DNA of 64,000 nt, from positions 186,001-250,000 of the forward strand of contig JAKCPI010001912.1 of assembly GCA_023213315.1 (NCBI GenBank), read 5' to 3'. Under the pieces are notes generated by a model, which saw nothing but the letters and a program-made list of their open reading frames with translations, was not told the DNA's origin and searched no databases. How positions within the stretch are numbered: the stretch's first letter is position 1; each line of letters opens with the position of its first letter. This stretch comes from Euborellia annulipes. Lineage: Eukaryota; Arthropoda; Insecta; Dermaptera; Anisolabididae. Shown here one piece after another: positions 36,410 through 50,000 of the stretch. Position numbers and translations under genes: made by a program.

Positions 36410-38090
36410 TATATCTTTACAATTAAAGAATATTTTTTTTTTTTAATTTTTTATTTAAATAATTTTTTTCTTAATAAATAAATTTTTTTTATACAAAAAT
36501 CAAATGAAAGGGTTTACCTTATGCCAAGAACAGTAATATTTAAAGATATTTCAATAATAATTTGTAAGATTTTTCTAAGTTTACCATAAGTACAAAATAA
36601 TTACATTATTTTAAAACAAAGAAAAATATAACTTCACTCCGCTGATGGATGGAGAAAGGGAAAAGAGTAGCATAGAAATGTCCGTCTTAGCTTGGGCAAC
36701 TCTTGGTCACCATCCAAAGGTGTGAGCCTCAGAATTAATTTAAAAACAATAACAATATTGATTTTATAAATGATTTTTCAAAATTTTTTATTTATTTTAC
36801 CATTTCTTTGTATGAAAAAGAATCGAAAAATAAAAATTCAAAAAAAGCTTGAAATACAAAAAAAAAAAAATTAAGAATGTGAAACTCAAAACTTAATTTC
36901 AATTTATTACAAATTTAAATCATTTTTCTAAATAGAGTCAAAGCGTTTCAAGTTTTTTAAAACTGCATTATTTAGGATTTATATTTTTCATTTTTCAAAG
37001 AAAGTTAGTATTATGTAAATATAGAAACCATCAGAGAAAGTATACATATCAACCAAGATGATCCAGTGTTTGCGATCTTCGCTTCAGGTCCTATTTTATT
37101 GTGGATAAGAAAATAAGAACCCAGGCAAATTAATAAGGCACAAATGATGCCTACCTTCAATAAGATTAAATCTAATGAATCAAAGCTTATATCAGATTTT
37201 AGTTTAATATGGAAATCAGAAGCCGTGCAAAACAACTTTCGAGGGTTAAAGTAGAGGAGAATTTTTTGGAGTATTAATATATTTATATTTCTTATAGAAA
37301 AATTGAGGAATTCCTTTGCATGTACCGACTTAACCACACCATTTAAAAAACTATCTTAATATTTATTTATACAAAAAATATATATATATATATACTTAAA
37401 TTAGCCCAAATTAAACTGACCAGATGGCCAGCCAGCTTTTTAAATTTAAAATTTTCATTTCACATGCTAATAATATATAGCAACGTTTCCCAAACTTTTT
37501 TGACCGCTGCCCGGTTTTAAAATTTTCGAGACCCATCTTATGAAAAAAAAAAAACATTTATTTACAAAACAAATTTTATTTGTTAACAAAAATCAAGTTA
37601 TTAGTTTGTTTTAAGCTATGAAAGAGTACAAGTGTATTTACTTCTACTTGTCTAACTGATGTAAAATTTTTTTTCTTTTTCTTTTACAATTTTTTGTCGC
37701 GACCCGGCAAAATTTTTCTACGACCCGGTGGCGGGTGGCGACCCACACTTTGGGAAACGCTGATATATACCGTTTATTAATTAATTTATAATATAAACAA
37801 AAAACTAATATTAATTACTTAAAGTTAGAAAAAATACTCTTTTTTGAATAATATTTAAAGAATAATAAAAAAAAAAATGAATAGCCAAGAAAAATAATTT
37901 TTTTTTTATAATTTTCATAAAAAAAATCCACAGAAAGGTAAAAAAAAAAAAAATATATCAAAATTTCAATATAAAACAATTTTCTAAAAAAAAATAAAAT
38001 AAATTTATTAATTAATAAATTGTATTAACTTTAGAGTTTCACTATAAAATTTGCTATAATTTAGATACGTATGTAAACAAATTTAGAACT
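36410..38090. other. Convergent intergenic region between FBP and NCBP1
   Basis: Contains an interspersed repeat piece (36640-36725), TA microsatellite (37375-37395) and an AT-rich background. An open frame at 37337-37011 (minus, about 108 codons, no in-frame ATG at its start) has two hydrophobic segments near its C-terminus (LKVGIICALLICLGSYFLI, WLICILSLMVSIF). I do not recognise it; it might be an exon of a small membrane protein or chance. TTTATT at 38004-38009 is AATAAA for NCBP1. Confidence 0.4.
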
Positions 38091-41000
38091 TTATGCTCTC
38101 AAGGAGACAAATTGTTGAAATACTTCAAGGATATGAGGGTCCAAGTCTTGAGTGAATAAAAGCGTCTCTAAAGTTGAACTATAGCGTTGAACTTGTTCGT
38201 TGTGCTGCAAAATAAATAAAACTTTAATTAATAATATATACAGCAAATACTTCAAGAGCCCGCCTTCGACAGACCCCTTATCCCTGGCTTCTTAATAAAA
38301 AGTTTTCCCTTCTTTTTTGGAATAGAAAAAATCTGAGTCCAATCTACTCATTAATAGTTAAAGATAAATCACTACCCCGCTAGACCGGGCTCCAGTTTGC
38401 GAAGTTTTCAAACAAGGCTCGGCTCTACCTAGTCAAATTTATTATTATTGAAAATACCATAAAAATCACGAAACTAGAATACGAAAATATCAACAAAAAA
38501 TATCGAGTTACTTGCATTTTACATACAATGACGTCAGTGCCATCTACACTCATTTCCATGAAGTTAGGCACAATCATCAAAGAAGTGTTTACATAAAAAG
38601 TATGGTGTTACATGACGTGTTTGACGTCATTGTATATAAAATGCCCCAACGTCCCTTAGAATTACTAAAATACATTAGTTGAATAATTAAAATACTTACA
38701 ACTAAGAAAACCTGTTGCAACCTTCCAATAGTCCATTTATACCAATGTGTATTAAAATCGCGGCCATCCGTGTCAAATCGTACCAAATGTTCAGATAAAA
38801 TCATTATGAACCGCTGGAAATTAATGTTAAAATATTTTCAGCAAAAATAAAAATGCTTAGCAACAATTATATCATTATTTTAAAAGTATTTTTAAATAAA
38901 TAAAGATTGAAATGAAATAATTACTTGGAAAATAATGAGAAAGAGATTTTTCTGATCAGCTTGAGCTGCTTCCAATTTTTCCTCCATCCTTTCGACCATA
39001 TCCTCTGTGGGTTTTTCTTCTCGATTATCATCTTCCGATTCATCAGAATCAGTTTCTGCCCTTCGAAGACGTTCTCGAGCCTCTGCTAGATCTCTCGTTA
39101 ATCGACTTACATGCTTACTCATCTTTCGAATTGTCAAATGTAAAATTTCCCAAATATATAATCTTAAAATAATAAAATTCAAAATTAAAAACACATATCT
39201 ATAATATAAAAAATGCATAATAGACAACATAAATTAACAAATAAAAAATATATATATGAATTAACTCTCTCGGGTTAATAAAAAACCGTTCGAGTTCTTT
39301 ATTTGTTCTTTTTATATTTGACTACAAAATAATAATAATTAAAAATAATTACTTGGTGAATTCTCCAGTCATCTCTTTTGAAAAAATCCAATTAGCGACC
39401 GCTGAGCATTCGATTAATTGTGTTTTTAATAATTTATTTATAAGAACAGCCATCATATGTTGATGTTTGTGCCACAATTCAAATATATTTCTTAATATAC
39501 ATATTTGAGCCTCTTCTGTATCTCCTAAATACTGGAAAAATAAATTTGTTAAATATATATTTAAACGAAGAAAAGAACAATTAAGGTAAATTACTTACTT
39601 TAAAAACATGATGAAATTTGGAGATGGCAGCGAAAGAATGAGAAAAACTTTTACTTCCTAAATTAAGTAAAGTTTGTACAAAAACATCAATTTGAAGTGA
39701 GTTAGGATTGTATCCAATCATGAGATCATCATCTGGACCTGGACTTGGCAATTCCTTTAAAACGTCTATTACTTCGTAGGGAGTGCATTTTTGACGAATC
39801 GCCACCACAAGTTGATGGGCTGCTTTTGTTCCAGGAAGAGCGGCTGAAATTTTAAAAAGTAAAAATGGATGAGTGTCACGAATCACGAATCTCAAGTTGT
39901 GGGATCTGCTATCGCACCAGGTCTTTTTGTGTCGAGTTTTTTTATTTTTCGATAGTACGATCCCCATTATGTATCTGGACAGTGAAACTTTTGAATTTTA
40001 ATTGTATTTTAAAAATAAATGGTTCTATTTGGTGTAAAAAATTTAATCCGTATTTTAAATGTTAAATAAACTTTAAAAAAAAAATAATATTTTTGACTTA
40101 TTTAATTAGGAATTATTTAATTAGGAACATGCACAGAGCTATCAAACATAAGGCAAACATTTTGTGATTTAATCTCTTTTGAATAAATGACTTTGTGGAA
40201 ATTGTGTTTATGTATTAATAAATTAGCTTTGTGTTATTATAATCAGATGTTGGAGGAACAGATACTCGATACTTAATAAAAGAATTCGATTTTAGGATTA
40301 ACTGTGGTTTATTTCTAAAAATTAACAACGTTTTGGCCACTCAGTTAGGATTACAAACGTTGTTACATCTGTGACATTTTAATTCAAATGAGATGTCATA
40401 GGTGTAGCAACCTTTGTAAACTTAACAGAATTGTACCTGAAGAAGGCTATGGAATCAGTGGCCGAAACGTTGTAATTTTTAGAAATAAACCACAGGTAAA
40501 CAGAAAATCGAATTATTTTATTAATGATAACAACTATGAAGCCTAAACTCCAAAATAAGAAACTCGATACTGTGGTGCAACGCAGGTCATTCACAAAAAT
40601 TGAATCTCGCGTGAAAGCGATTAGGGATGAAGGAGGAAAGAACGCGAAAGTAAAAAGATTTGCCCAACTTTGCTTTGACACCCAACGTTCTCTCTTTCCT
40701 TGGCTTGACAAAATTTATATTTGAAAGTGGAAAAATTTTACTAACCCTCTGTGTTAAACTATATATTTTATAAAAACGCACAAAAAACTTAAATAAATTC
40801 TGATGTGAATGACAGAATTTTTTTTTTTGAAAATATACATATACTGTATAACTCAAATTAGAATTTGAATATACATATATATTCTAATCTAGATAATATA
40901 AAATTGAAGTTCAATCGATTTCTAAGTTCCTCATCCAGGACAAACGGGTCTGGAATGTAAGCAAATTTTATAATGTCCTTAATATCTTTCGTTTGATATA

Positions 41001-44000
41001 TTTTTAACTACCACTTGTTTAAGGAGTGGAGGAGTTTAGCTTTTTTTTTAAATTATTAAAACTTCACTAATTCATCCTGTTATTTTGCATGAAATTATGT
41101 TTTTAGTGATAGGTATCCCTAATTACATTAGAAAATAATGAGTATTTGTTTACATTCATGGGAATCCATTAATGATAATTCTGGTTAAAAAAATGTTTTA
41201 ATGAGTATAAAAATTAAAATAAATTCACAATAGTCTTCTTATTTAGAAGGGGAGCCAGATAAATTTTATTAATGTATTTAACTGATTGCTTAAATGTCGG
41301 TGATATTTACATAAGAATAAAATTTGCTAAGCTGCCTGGATATATTGCATTGGTGATGAAGCCATTCGTTGAGATGCAGAAAAAGGGAAATAAGCTTTCA
41401 CCTTTGGCTAATTGGATTTTGAGCTCACTGGGAATCTACCAGCAAGATCAACAAGAGTCAAAAAATAAAAATATTTTTTAAAAAATGTCAAAGAAAGTAT
41501 TGTTAGTTTTTTTATCGATTCATGCTGATCTAGGAGGAAATTTAACGACCGAAGAAATTATTTTGAGGACAAAAAGCGAGTTCTTGAAACCAAGAATGTT
41601 AATTCTAGGAGAATGGTGTGTTTATAAATTAAATTGATTTAGAGATTCCGGGTTCTCCATGCCGTTAATCAAGGAGGCATATCCTGAAGACAGGACGAAG
41701 GGTAGACACGGAACAAATGAAAGATCGCGGGGAGAAAACTACGGAGTTGCTAAAAAAACCCGCTGCATTGGTCAAAAGTGGTTAAAACCGTCCAAAATTG
41801 TTTTTTTTTTTTCAATTTCAAGCTATTAATATTGATATAAACATGTGTATTATTTTCTCTTGCCTATATGAGTTAATAGATAGAGAGAGAAATTGTTGCG
41901 AACATGTCACAAATTCGATGACGAGATTTTGATAGAAATACATGTTTTGAGTTCCGCTGATTTCAAAAAAGTGGGTAAAAAAAGCTGCTTGATTATAAAT
42001 TACATTTCAAGGGTTCTTATGTGTTATCGGAAACTAAATATATCCAGACACAAAAAATCAGGTGTGACAGGCACGGAACACAACTTTCAATTAGCGAATG
42101 TAAGAGAAAGTTGTGTTGTGCGGCCAGTCACACCAGGTTTTTTGTGTCTGGATATATTTAGTTTCCGATAGTATATTAAAACCCCTGAAATCAAATTTTT
42201 TTTTTATTAATATCTTTTTTAACTGCGGAATTGAATTTTAAAACAACCTCAAAAAGTGTGAAATTAAATGGTTACTTAATAAAAACCACTGGACAAAATT
42301 GGATTAAAACCAGGACGGTTAAAAGAGGTTTAAAACAGTGGTTTTAACCGAACAACCCTGGTAAGAAATGTCAAGCCAAATTCGTCGATGTTTTGTGGAG
42401 TCCAGGAGGATAAAACAGTGGTGATGGAGTCAGAAAAATAAGAAGACGTTTGCAGCCAAATTTTCTTTTATTAAGATTCTCGCCCTCACGACTGACGTTT
42501 CGACCCGAGGTCTAGACCATCTTCAGAATAGGTTGGAAATAATCAAATGCGTGGATATTTTTAAAAACAGAGACAACATTCAGCATGTGGTCACTGTTTT
42601 TAAAAATATCCATTGATTGAAGATGGCCTAGCCCTCGGGCCGAAACGTCAGCCGTGAGGGAGAGAATCTTAATAAAAGAAATTTGATTGCAAACGTCTTG
42701 TTATTTTTCTGACTCCATCACCAATAAGCCTACAGCCAACAATTGGGTAAAACAGTGTTTATTCGGTTACCAAAAATAATTATCAATTATCAAAGAGAAA
42801 AAGGTCGTGAAAAAGAATATTTATTAATTTAATAAAAAGAGAAGAATTTGAACATAAGAACTATTCGGATTATTATTATTTTTTAATAAATAAAATCTAA
42901 ATAAAAAAAAATGGATAAAAAGAGAAATTAAAATCAAATATCAGAGTGCATTGTGTTATTGTGAATATTTTGAGCTGGTCGAACGCGCCGCGCGCGTGTC
43001 TAGCTAAGAACAATGGCAGGCAACTCGGATTAATTTCAATTTCTCTCCGAGACAACAAATTCAAGCTACGCATAATCCAAATATTAAAGAAACTTTAAGG
43101 TTTAGAAATTTTTTCTTTGACTTTTGTCTTTCAATCAAGTCAATGTTAACTTTTTTTTACTTTGGGGGAAAAAAATCTTGTCAATTCCGATATGCTTTTT
43201 TTTTTTGTTTTTTTTTTTTCTAAACCATTTGGAACTCGCACAGGAAAATCTAGACATCGAAATTTAGATCTTCAGAGTATATAAAAGTTATGAATGTAAC
43301 CGAATACAGTGAGATACAATCAAAATAAACGGTTCATCAATGAGCTGTTTATTTAGAAAGTTCATTTTTGAAATATAAAAATCTGGTGTGACTCGCAAAT
43401 GATTCGGTAATTGACATGTTGTGTTCTGTGCTTGTCACACCAAATTTTTGTGTCGACATATATTTAGGCTCCGATAGTACGGTACATTCAAAATGTAAAA
43501 TTTATAAGTAAATATTTGTATTTTGTTACCATGGCAACCATTTCTCCTATCTTTCCTATGAAGTACAAGAGTAAAGTGGTCTTCAAACAATTTTGAGAGC
43601 AAAATGAGAATATACATTTGAAAGAGCGTCTAAAAAATTGTTGATTTATGAATTTTAATCAAAATCGTTGGAGCGAATTTTGAGAAAATAACAAAAAAAA
43701 AAAAAAAATCTGAAAAAGTACATCAAGTACTAATACTTTTTGTCCGATTTTGTTCAAAAGCTTCGTGTTACGTCCCATTGGGGTTCCTAACTTAAATATA
43801 AAATTTCCAACTCTTAGCTCAATTACTTCATGTTTTAAATTGATCACAGACCATTTTGCGGGACCCACTTTTTTTGGACTCAGGGGTGCCTGCCTATCTA
43901 TCAGACACATCAAATTTTTGACATGATTCCAATACTTACGTATACAGGTAAGAGAAAGTAAAAATTCATAGAAACGAAAATATAAACTATTAATAAAATT

Positions 44001-47000
44001 AAAATTTAAGTCAAAAAATAGGAAATAATTTCCAAGTGAGTCACTTTTTCCTTGTGGAGCAGCATATAAAATATGGAAAGGGAGTTAATTGGCACTTATG
44101 AAAGGGGAAGGAAGATAAGGCAAAGAAAGGCTTAATAGATGAATAAGGACTTGAGGATGGACTGATGGAGAGCAGACAAGTGGGGGTGGGGGAGAGTCCG
44201 CCTCTCAATGAGAGCCAGTAGCAGGTAGCAGGCGTTGATTGCGGTGAGTCGCCTGTGAGCCTCCAACATGCGAGCTTGGTTGCTCTGCCTTCTGCCTGGC
44301 TTGCTCCTCGTAAGTCTTTTTCTTGCATCTTAAGCCTCTTTGTCCAATCACACATTATGTAAATGCATAATAGCAGAATTTATTATTATTATTCTTCTAT
44401 TGGTTACATTATTACCCCTTCAATTTAAAAACAAAATTTCATTCAAGTCAAAATGTCAAAAATCTTCTTATGTGTTTTCTTTTATTCTTTCTTCGGTGAT
44501 ACTTTATCATCAATTATGTGATTTTTCGCCTTCTCTGGATATATTAAAGGCACTCTCTGAGTTACTTATGATGGATCTGATCAAAGCCGGAACGTTTCAC
44601 TCATTGGAAATTTTATTTCGTTGGAGAAGGCTACCCTTCTGATCTATAAACACTTTTTTTTTTTTACCGTGAACAAATTTTTCAAGTAATTTTAGGAAGT
44701 GGTACTGCAAGTAAAAAAAAAATATATTTATTGCTGGCAGAGTCGCCGGGTTCTGGGAAGGTATTAATCCGGGCTCTTCCGTCCCCCCCTCCCTCAAAAA
44801 AAAAAAAAAAAGAAAATTGAATATATGCACTTTCAGAGTGAAAAAAATTTTTAAATATATTTTTTAACCTAATTTATATTTGGAACCAAAAGAACCAGAG
44901 AAAAATTTCATAAAAATTATTTTTTTTTAATATTATATATTGTCTTTAACATTTAGGGTTGGTCCCCAAATGGTCCGGACCCCTCAGGGAAGAATTTACC
45001 CCCCCCCCCCCCTTCTGTCAACTATATTCGCATAAACTAAGGACAGACCAAGGGCGGATACAGGGAGGGGGGGGTAAAGGGTAATTACCCCCCCCTGAGA
45101 TTTGAAAAAAATATTTTTTAAATTTATTTTTAATGTAAAATTTTAAAAATTAATACTTGAAAATTTGTTTTGCATTTATATTCTGGCAAACAAGTACAGA
45201 ATGCGCCTTTAAATTTCCGAAATTAAGAAAAAATTGTGTGCTGTGCGACCAGTCACTCCAGATTACCCCCCCCCCCCCGAGAAACACCTCTGGGACAGAC
45301 AGCATCTTTATTTTAGGCTCACAATAAGATCCAGTTGCTGTTTTTCACTTTTCCTTTTTTTTTTTTTTTGATGTAATCGCGAATTCAGAAAGTGAATTTA
45401 TTTAATTTAATCGAATCACCGTGTGAAGATAATAGTAAGCATTCAAGTTATATAATTGTTTGGATATGAGAGATTCTCACGTGTAAAGACAAGATGCCAA
45501 AATTATTTATTAGCTCGGCGTTTCGGTCCCGATAGAGACCATCCACAGAGCCCTATAAAAATCAAAGGATTCAAAGTAATTCCACATAAAATAACAAAGA
45601 TTTCTGGCTTTGGAGAGATTTAAATATAAAACATTAAGTCGGCTTAATAAAAAAATAAAAAGCATGATAAACATTTTAGGAGAAAAGTAAATTATAAAAA
45701 TTTAAATAGAATTAAAAATATTTTAATTTGTTATTTATATTGTTTAGTTAATTAAAATATAATGAACGAGAAAAAGATGAGTTAGACTTAATTATAAATG
45801 TCACTGAGAGTGAAATCCGACATCCTGAATAAACAAAAACAAAAGTGCAAAGCAGTCAGCCATAAGCAAAACAAAGAAGCTTATTATATTTGTTTAGAAA
45901 ATTATTTGAAAGAGATTAAAGAAAAAATTTCGTTTAGAATAAAAATAATTTAATTTTTTTAATATAGATTTTTGTTTATTTATGAATAAGCAAGTAATTA
46001 AAAAAAAAAATCTTGAATGAAAGTGCTTTTTTCTTTTAAGTGAGTCCCATTCAAATTTTAAATCAGCCCTCGCTTTCTCCCCCCCAAATGACCAAATTTT
46101 GTGTTGTCCATCCCTCGAAAATTTTTACTAGCTGCTTGTAGAGTAATTGTAATGAAATGATCCCCTCACTAGTGAAAATGCGCTGTCATATTGAACAATA
46201 AAATCAAATGTAAAATCTAACAAAATAATTTTTTGTCTTTGAAGGGAAGATGAATTTTACTTTTAGCCTTTCCCTGAACAGGCATAATATAATAGAAATC
46301 AGTAACTAGTATTGCCTTAAATGGAAAGTGTCATTTTTTTTTAGTTTATTATTAAATTGTTAAATCGAGATGAACTTAAAATTCCTTTAAAAAATCCTTT
46401 AAATAAAATAAGCTCGCCTTTACTCACTAATCTCAAACAGATAGTGTAAAATTTTAATTTGTTTGATTAACAATGAAAAAAGTAAAAAATGATCAGCATG
46501 TTTTTGTTAAAGATTAATTAGAAAAAGGCAACCTTTCAAATATTCTCTTTTTTCTGTCCAAAGGGGGTGGGGGCCGCTAGTGGCTCGATTTTATGTACAA
46601 AATTGGTGAAAAATATGCATCGAATCGTAATATGATAATATAATTTTGATTTTATTCACAACGAAAAAGTGACAAATTTTTTAAAGAATACAAAAAAATT
46701 TTAAGCAGGAATAAAAGTTTCTTTTTTTATTTAAAAACTAAACTGTTTCTATTCTTTAACAAAAACGTGCCAATCATTTTTTTTATTTAGAATAAAATCA
46801 AAATGTTATTTATTGAATTTTGACAACATCATAAATTAAATTCTTATCAAAAATTGTATAATTTGAATGAATTTTTTTACTCAAAAATCCAATAATAATA
46901 ATCTCTTGTAGAAAATGTGGAAATTCAATATCATCACTTGTCCAAAAAACTGGTGGGTTAATATGTGAGTTATCAAAGAAATTGGATGTGGAATGAAAAA

Positions 47001-50000
47001 GCGGCTTGAAGCAGTAAACGAAATCATCTCTAGCTGCCTTTTTCATCAAATAAAAAAAGTCAAACAAAATAAACTTAAATAAATCAAAAAATTGCTCATT
47101 GACCACGTTCTTTTTTCAAATGAGAATGATCTAACGTTGAGGAAATGTTAAAGAATATAATTGATTCATATAATACAGATTTTTTGAATATTTTCTCAGT
47201 GAGTAAATATATATTTAATTAAGCTCATTTTACTTTCTCTTTCGTATAAATGTAGAAAGCAATTTGATTGTGACATTATAAAAATAATTAACATTCCAAT
47301 TAAAAAACGGCTTCTTCCAATAATATAAAGACATTTTTAAATGCATGTTGTATTTGTTTGTAAATTAGGGTGGACAGAAAAAACTCATTTTTTTATTTCC
47401 AAGTTGTAATATCGTTGACATCTTCCGATAGGCCCTAAAGTTTGACAAAATATGAAAAAACTTCATTTTTGCGATTATTTTGGCAATTTTTGAATTAGAT
47501 GTCTTCGTAATGTAATAGTTTGCAACGTCTTCAAAAAGAGCCTAAAAACATTGCGTTTTAATTGGGTTTAGATCATTTGATATTTTCTGGTCGCGACAAA
47601 ATTTGCCAAAATAATGAAAAAGTTACACTTTTGCGGATTTTTTTAATATACTTTTTTTTAACGTAATAGTTACAGTATTTTTATCTTTGAACATAAGAAC
47701 ATTGTGTTTTATTATGGAGTGAATTCACAAATTAAAAAAATAATCGCAAATCTGAAGCTTTTTTTCATATTTTGTCAAACTTTAGGGTCTATGCGCGACC
47801 GGAAGATGTCAACCGATTTTGATAATTTTTTTTTGTCTATATAATTCGCAACTTTTCCGCGCTATTACAACTTCAAAATAAAAAATGAGTTTTTTCGACT
47901 CACCCTCATGTATATATAACGAATTATCAATCGACCGATAGATACAAAATTTAATTTTCGAGATCTATTCTGAATAAGATATTAATATTCAATAAATAGC
48001 TCGATTCATATGAATATTTAACAATTTTTGAGAAATGTTTTTTTGCTGATGGGCCCAACGTCTCATGGGGGCCCACGGGTTCGTTTCCCACATTTGACCC
48101 ACCAACAAATAAAAAACTCCTGAAGAATTTTTATATTTTTAAGGCAAGTCTTTGAAAACGAATAAATTTCTTATTTATAATTATGGAAGATGAGGCAATA
48201 GTGAATATACGGTCTATTTATTAATTTAAATCTCACACCTAATTAACAACTTCAAGAATTTGCGAAACATTTAAGTAAAATTAAAATGGAAAATAAATAA
48301 AAATTTAATTTTTAGATTTGTTCAATATTAGTGATAAAATCATTAAAGTTTCAAGGAGAAAGTAAATTAGATGCATAAAAACAAATAAAACTTTGAGAAT
48401 TGTATTGTTTTTAAAAAAAGATACTGATGTGCGAGGCTATTCAAGAAACTACCGGGAAAATTAGTAAAAGATAATGGAGATTGCTTAGGCGGATTACGAA
48501 AATCCTTCCTTCTGGCATGGATTGCATACAACCGAAAAACCTTAAAAATCACTTAAAAAAGAAATTCTCATAATATTTTAAATAAATTGCTAATTCAAGT
48601 CGAGGAATTAAATTCCTATCTTAGTATAGTGTAAAGTGATCAATGACAATGCTATATTTACCAACAATGCTATTTTAATTAAGTATGTAAAAAAAAGGGG
48701 TCAAATATAAATAAATTTTGTCTTCTCTCTGTTCAGAAACTTCCTGTGAATGACTCATATATAATAAAAAATAATTTCAATGGTTAAAATATAAATTAAA
48801 AAAAAATCATTTTCTTGATTTTTAATTAATTTAATTTAATTTTTACTTTCTCTTACCTATGTATATATGTTATTAATATATAGTCAGAGAGCCCAGGCCC
48901 ATTTTTACAAGTTATTACTATCAAGTTAATTTTCCGTGAGTAGCTTTATTTTGATGAGACGACCAATTTTTTCATTTAAGGGGCCCTTACACGATCAATC
49001 ATACTGTCAGTCTGACTGAATCAGTTCAACCGTCAGTATTTTCTTCATTCAAGTATAATTTTACACGTAGCATTCAGACTACCAGTCAGAATCAAGTTCT
49101 TTTTAGCTCATTCGACTGTGGGAAGCCACTAATTTTTCTTCTTAACTAAACTAACTTTGTTCCCTGCCACTAAGTAACAATAAAAAAACAAAAAGAAAAC
49201 GGCCATCAGTCTTCAGTCTTGCCCATACACGTTCAGTCAAAACGCCAATCAGCTCAAATACTGTCAGTATGATTGATCGTGTAAGGGCCCCTTTGCAGGA
49301 TATAATATTTCAATTTGACGATTCTCAAAAATATATTATTTTTTATGGCATTTTTAATTGAATCTATACCAATTGGCTTAAATAAGAATGCCTGGACCCC
49401 AAATAATATATATTCATAACGGTTATAGTCAAAGTCTTGAATGGCCTAAGTTGCCGAAAAGACTGTGTGAATGTGAGTGTGAGTGTGAATGAGAAAAAAA
49501 AAGTGTGAATGTTTAAAAAAAAAAAAAAAAATTAAATCTTAATAAAATTATTAACATTAAATAAAAAAAAATATTTGTCCTACAAAATATATGGTTTGAT
49601 TGAGTCTTCCACTTCGAAAATGTACATAGTAGGTATCGATACTTTGGGACAGATACGGTATCGAGTAAAATTATCGATACCTCAGTGTTATCGTTTCATC
49701 CCTATTCGAGTAAATATTATTCAATTTAGCTATCCCCGGGGCCTGGGCCCTCCAAAAAATGTTTAAATAACTTTTTTAATAAAATAAATATTTTAAGCTA
49801 TGTATAACTGTTTCAAAAATTGTGTCAAAAACTGTTCAAAAAATTGTTGGCGTGAAGGCCACAATAGCCTATCACAAACTAGAAAACTTTTAGGGGGGTG
49901 GGGGGGGGGGCCCGTATTATTAAGTAGCCCCGGGGCCCGTCAAATCTGTCTACGGCCCTGTTTGTCTCAAAGACGAGACCTGGCGCAATTTAACATTGAT

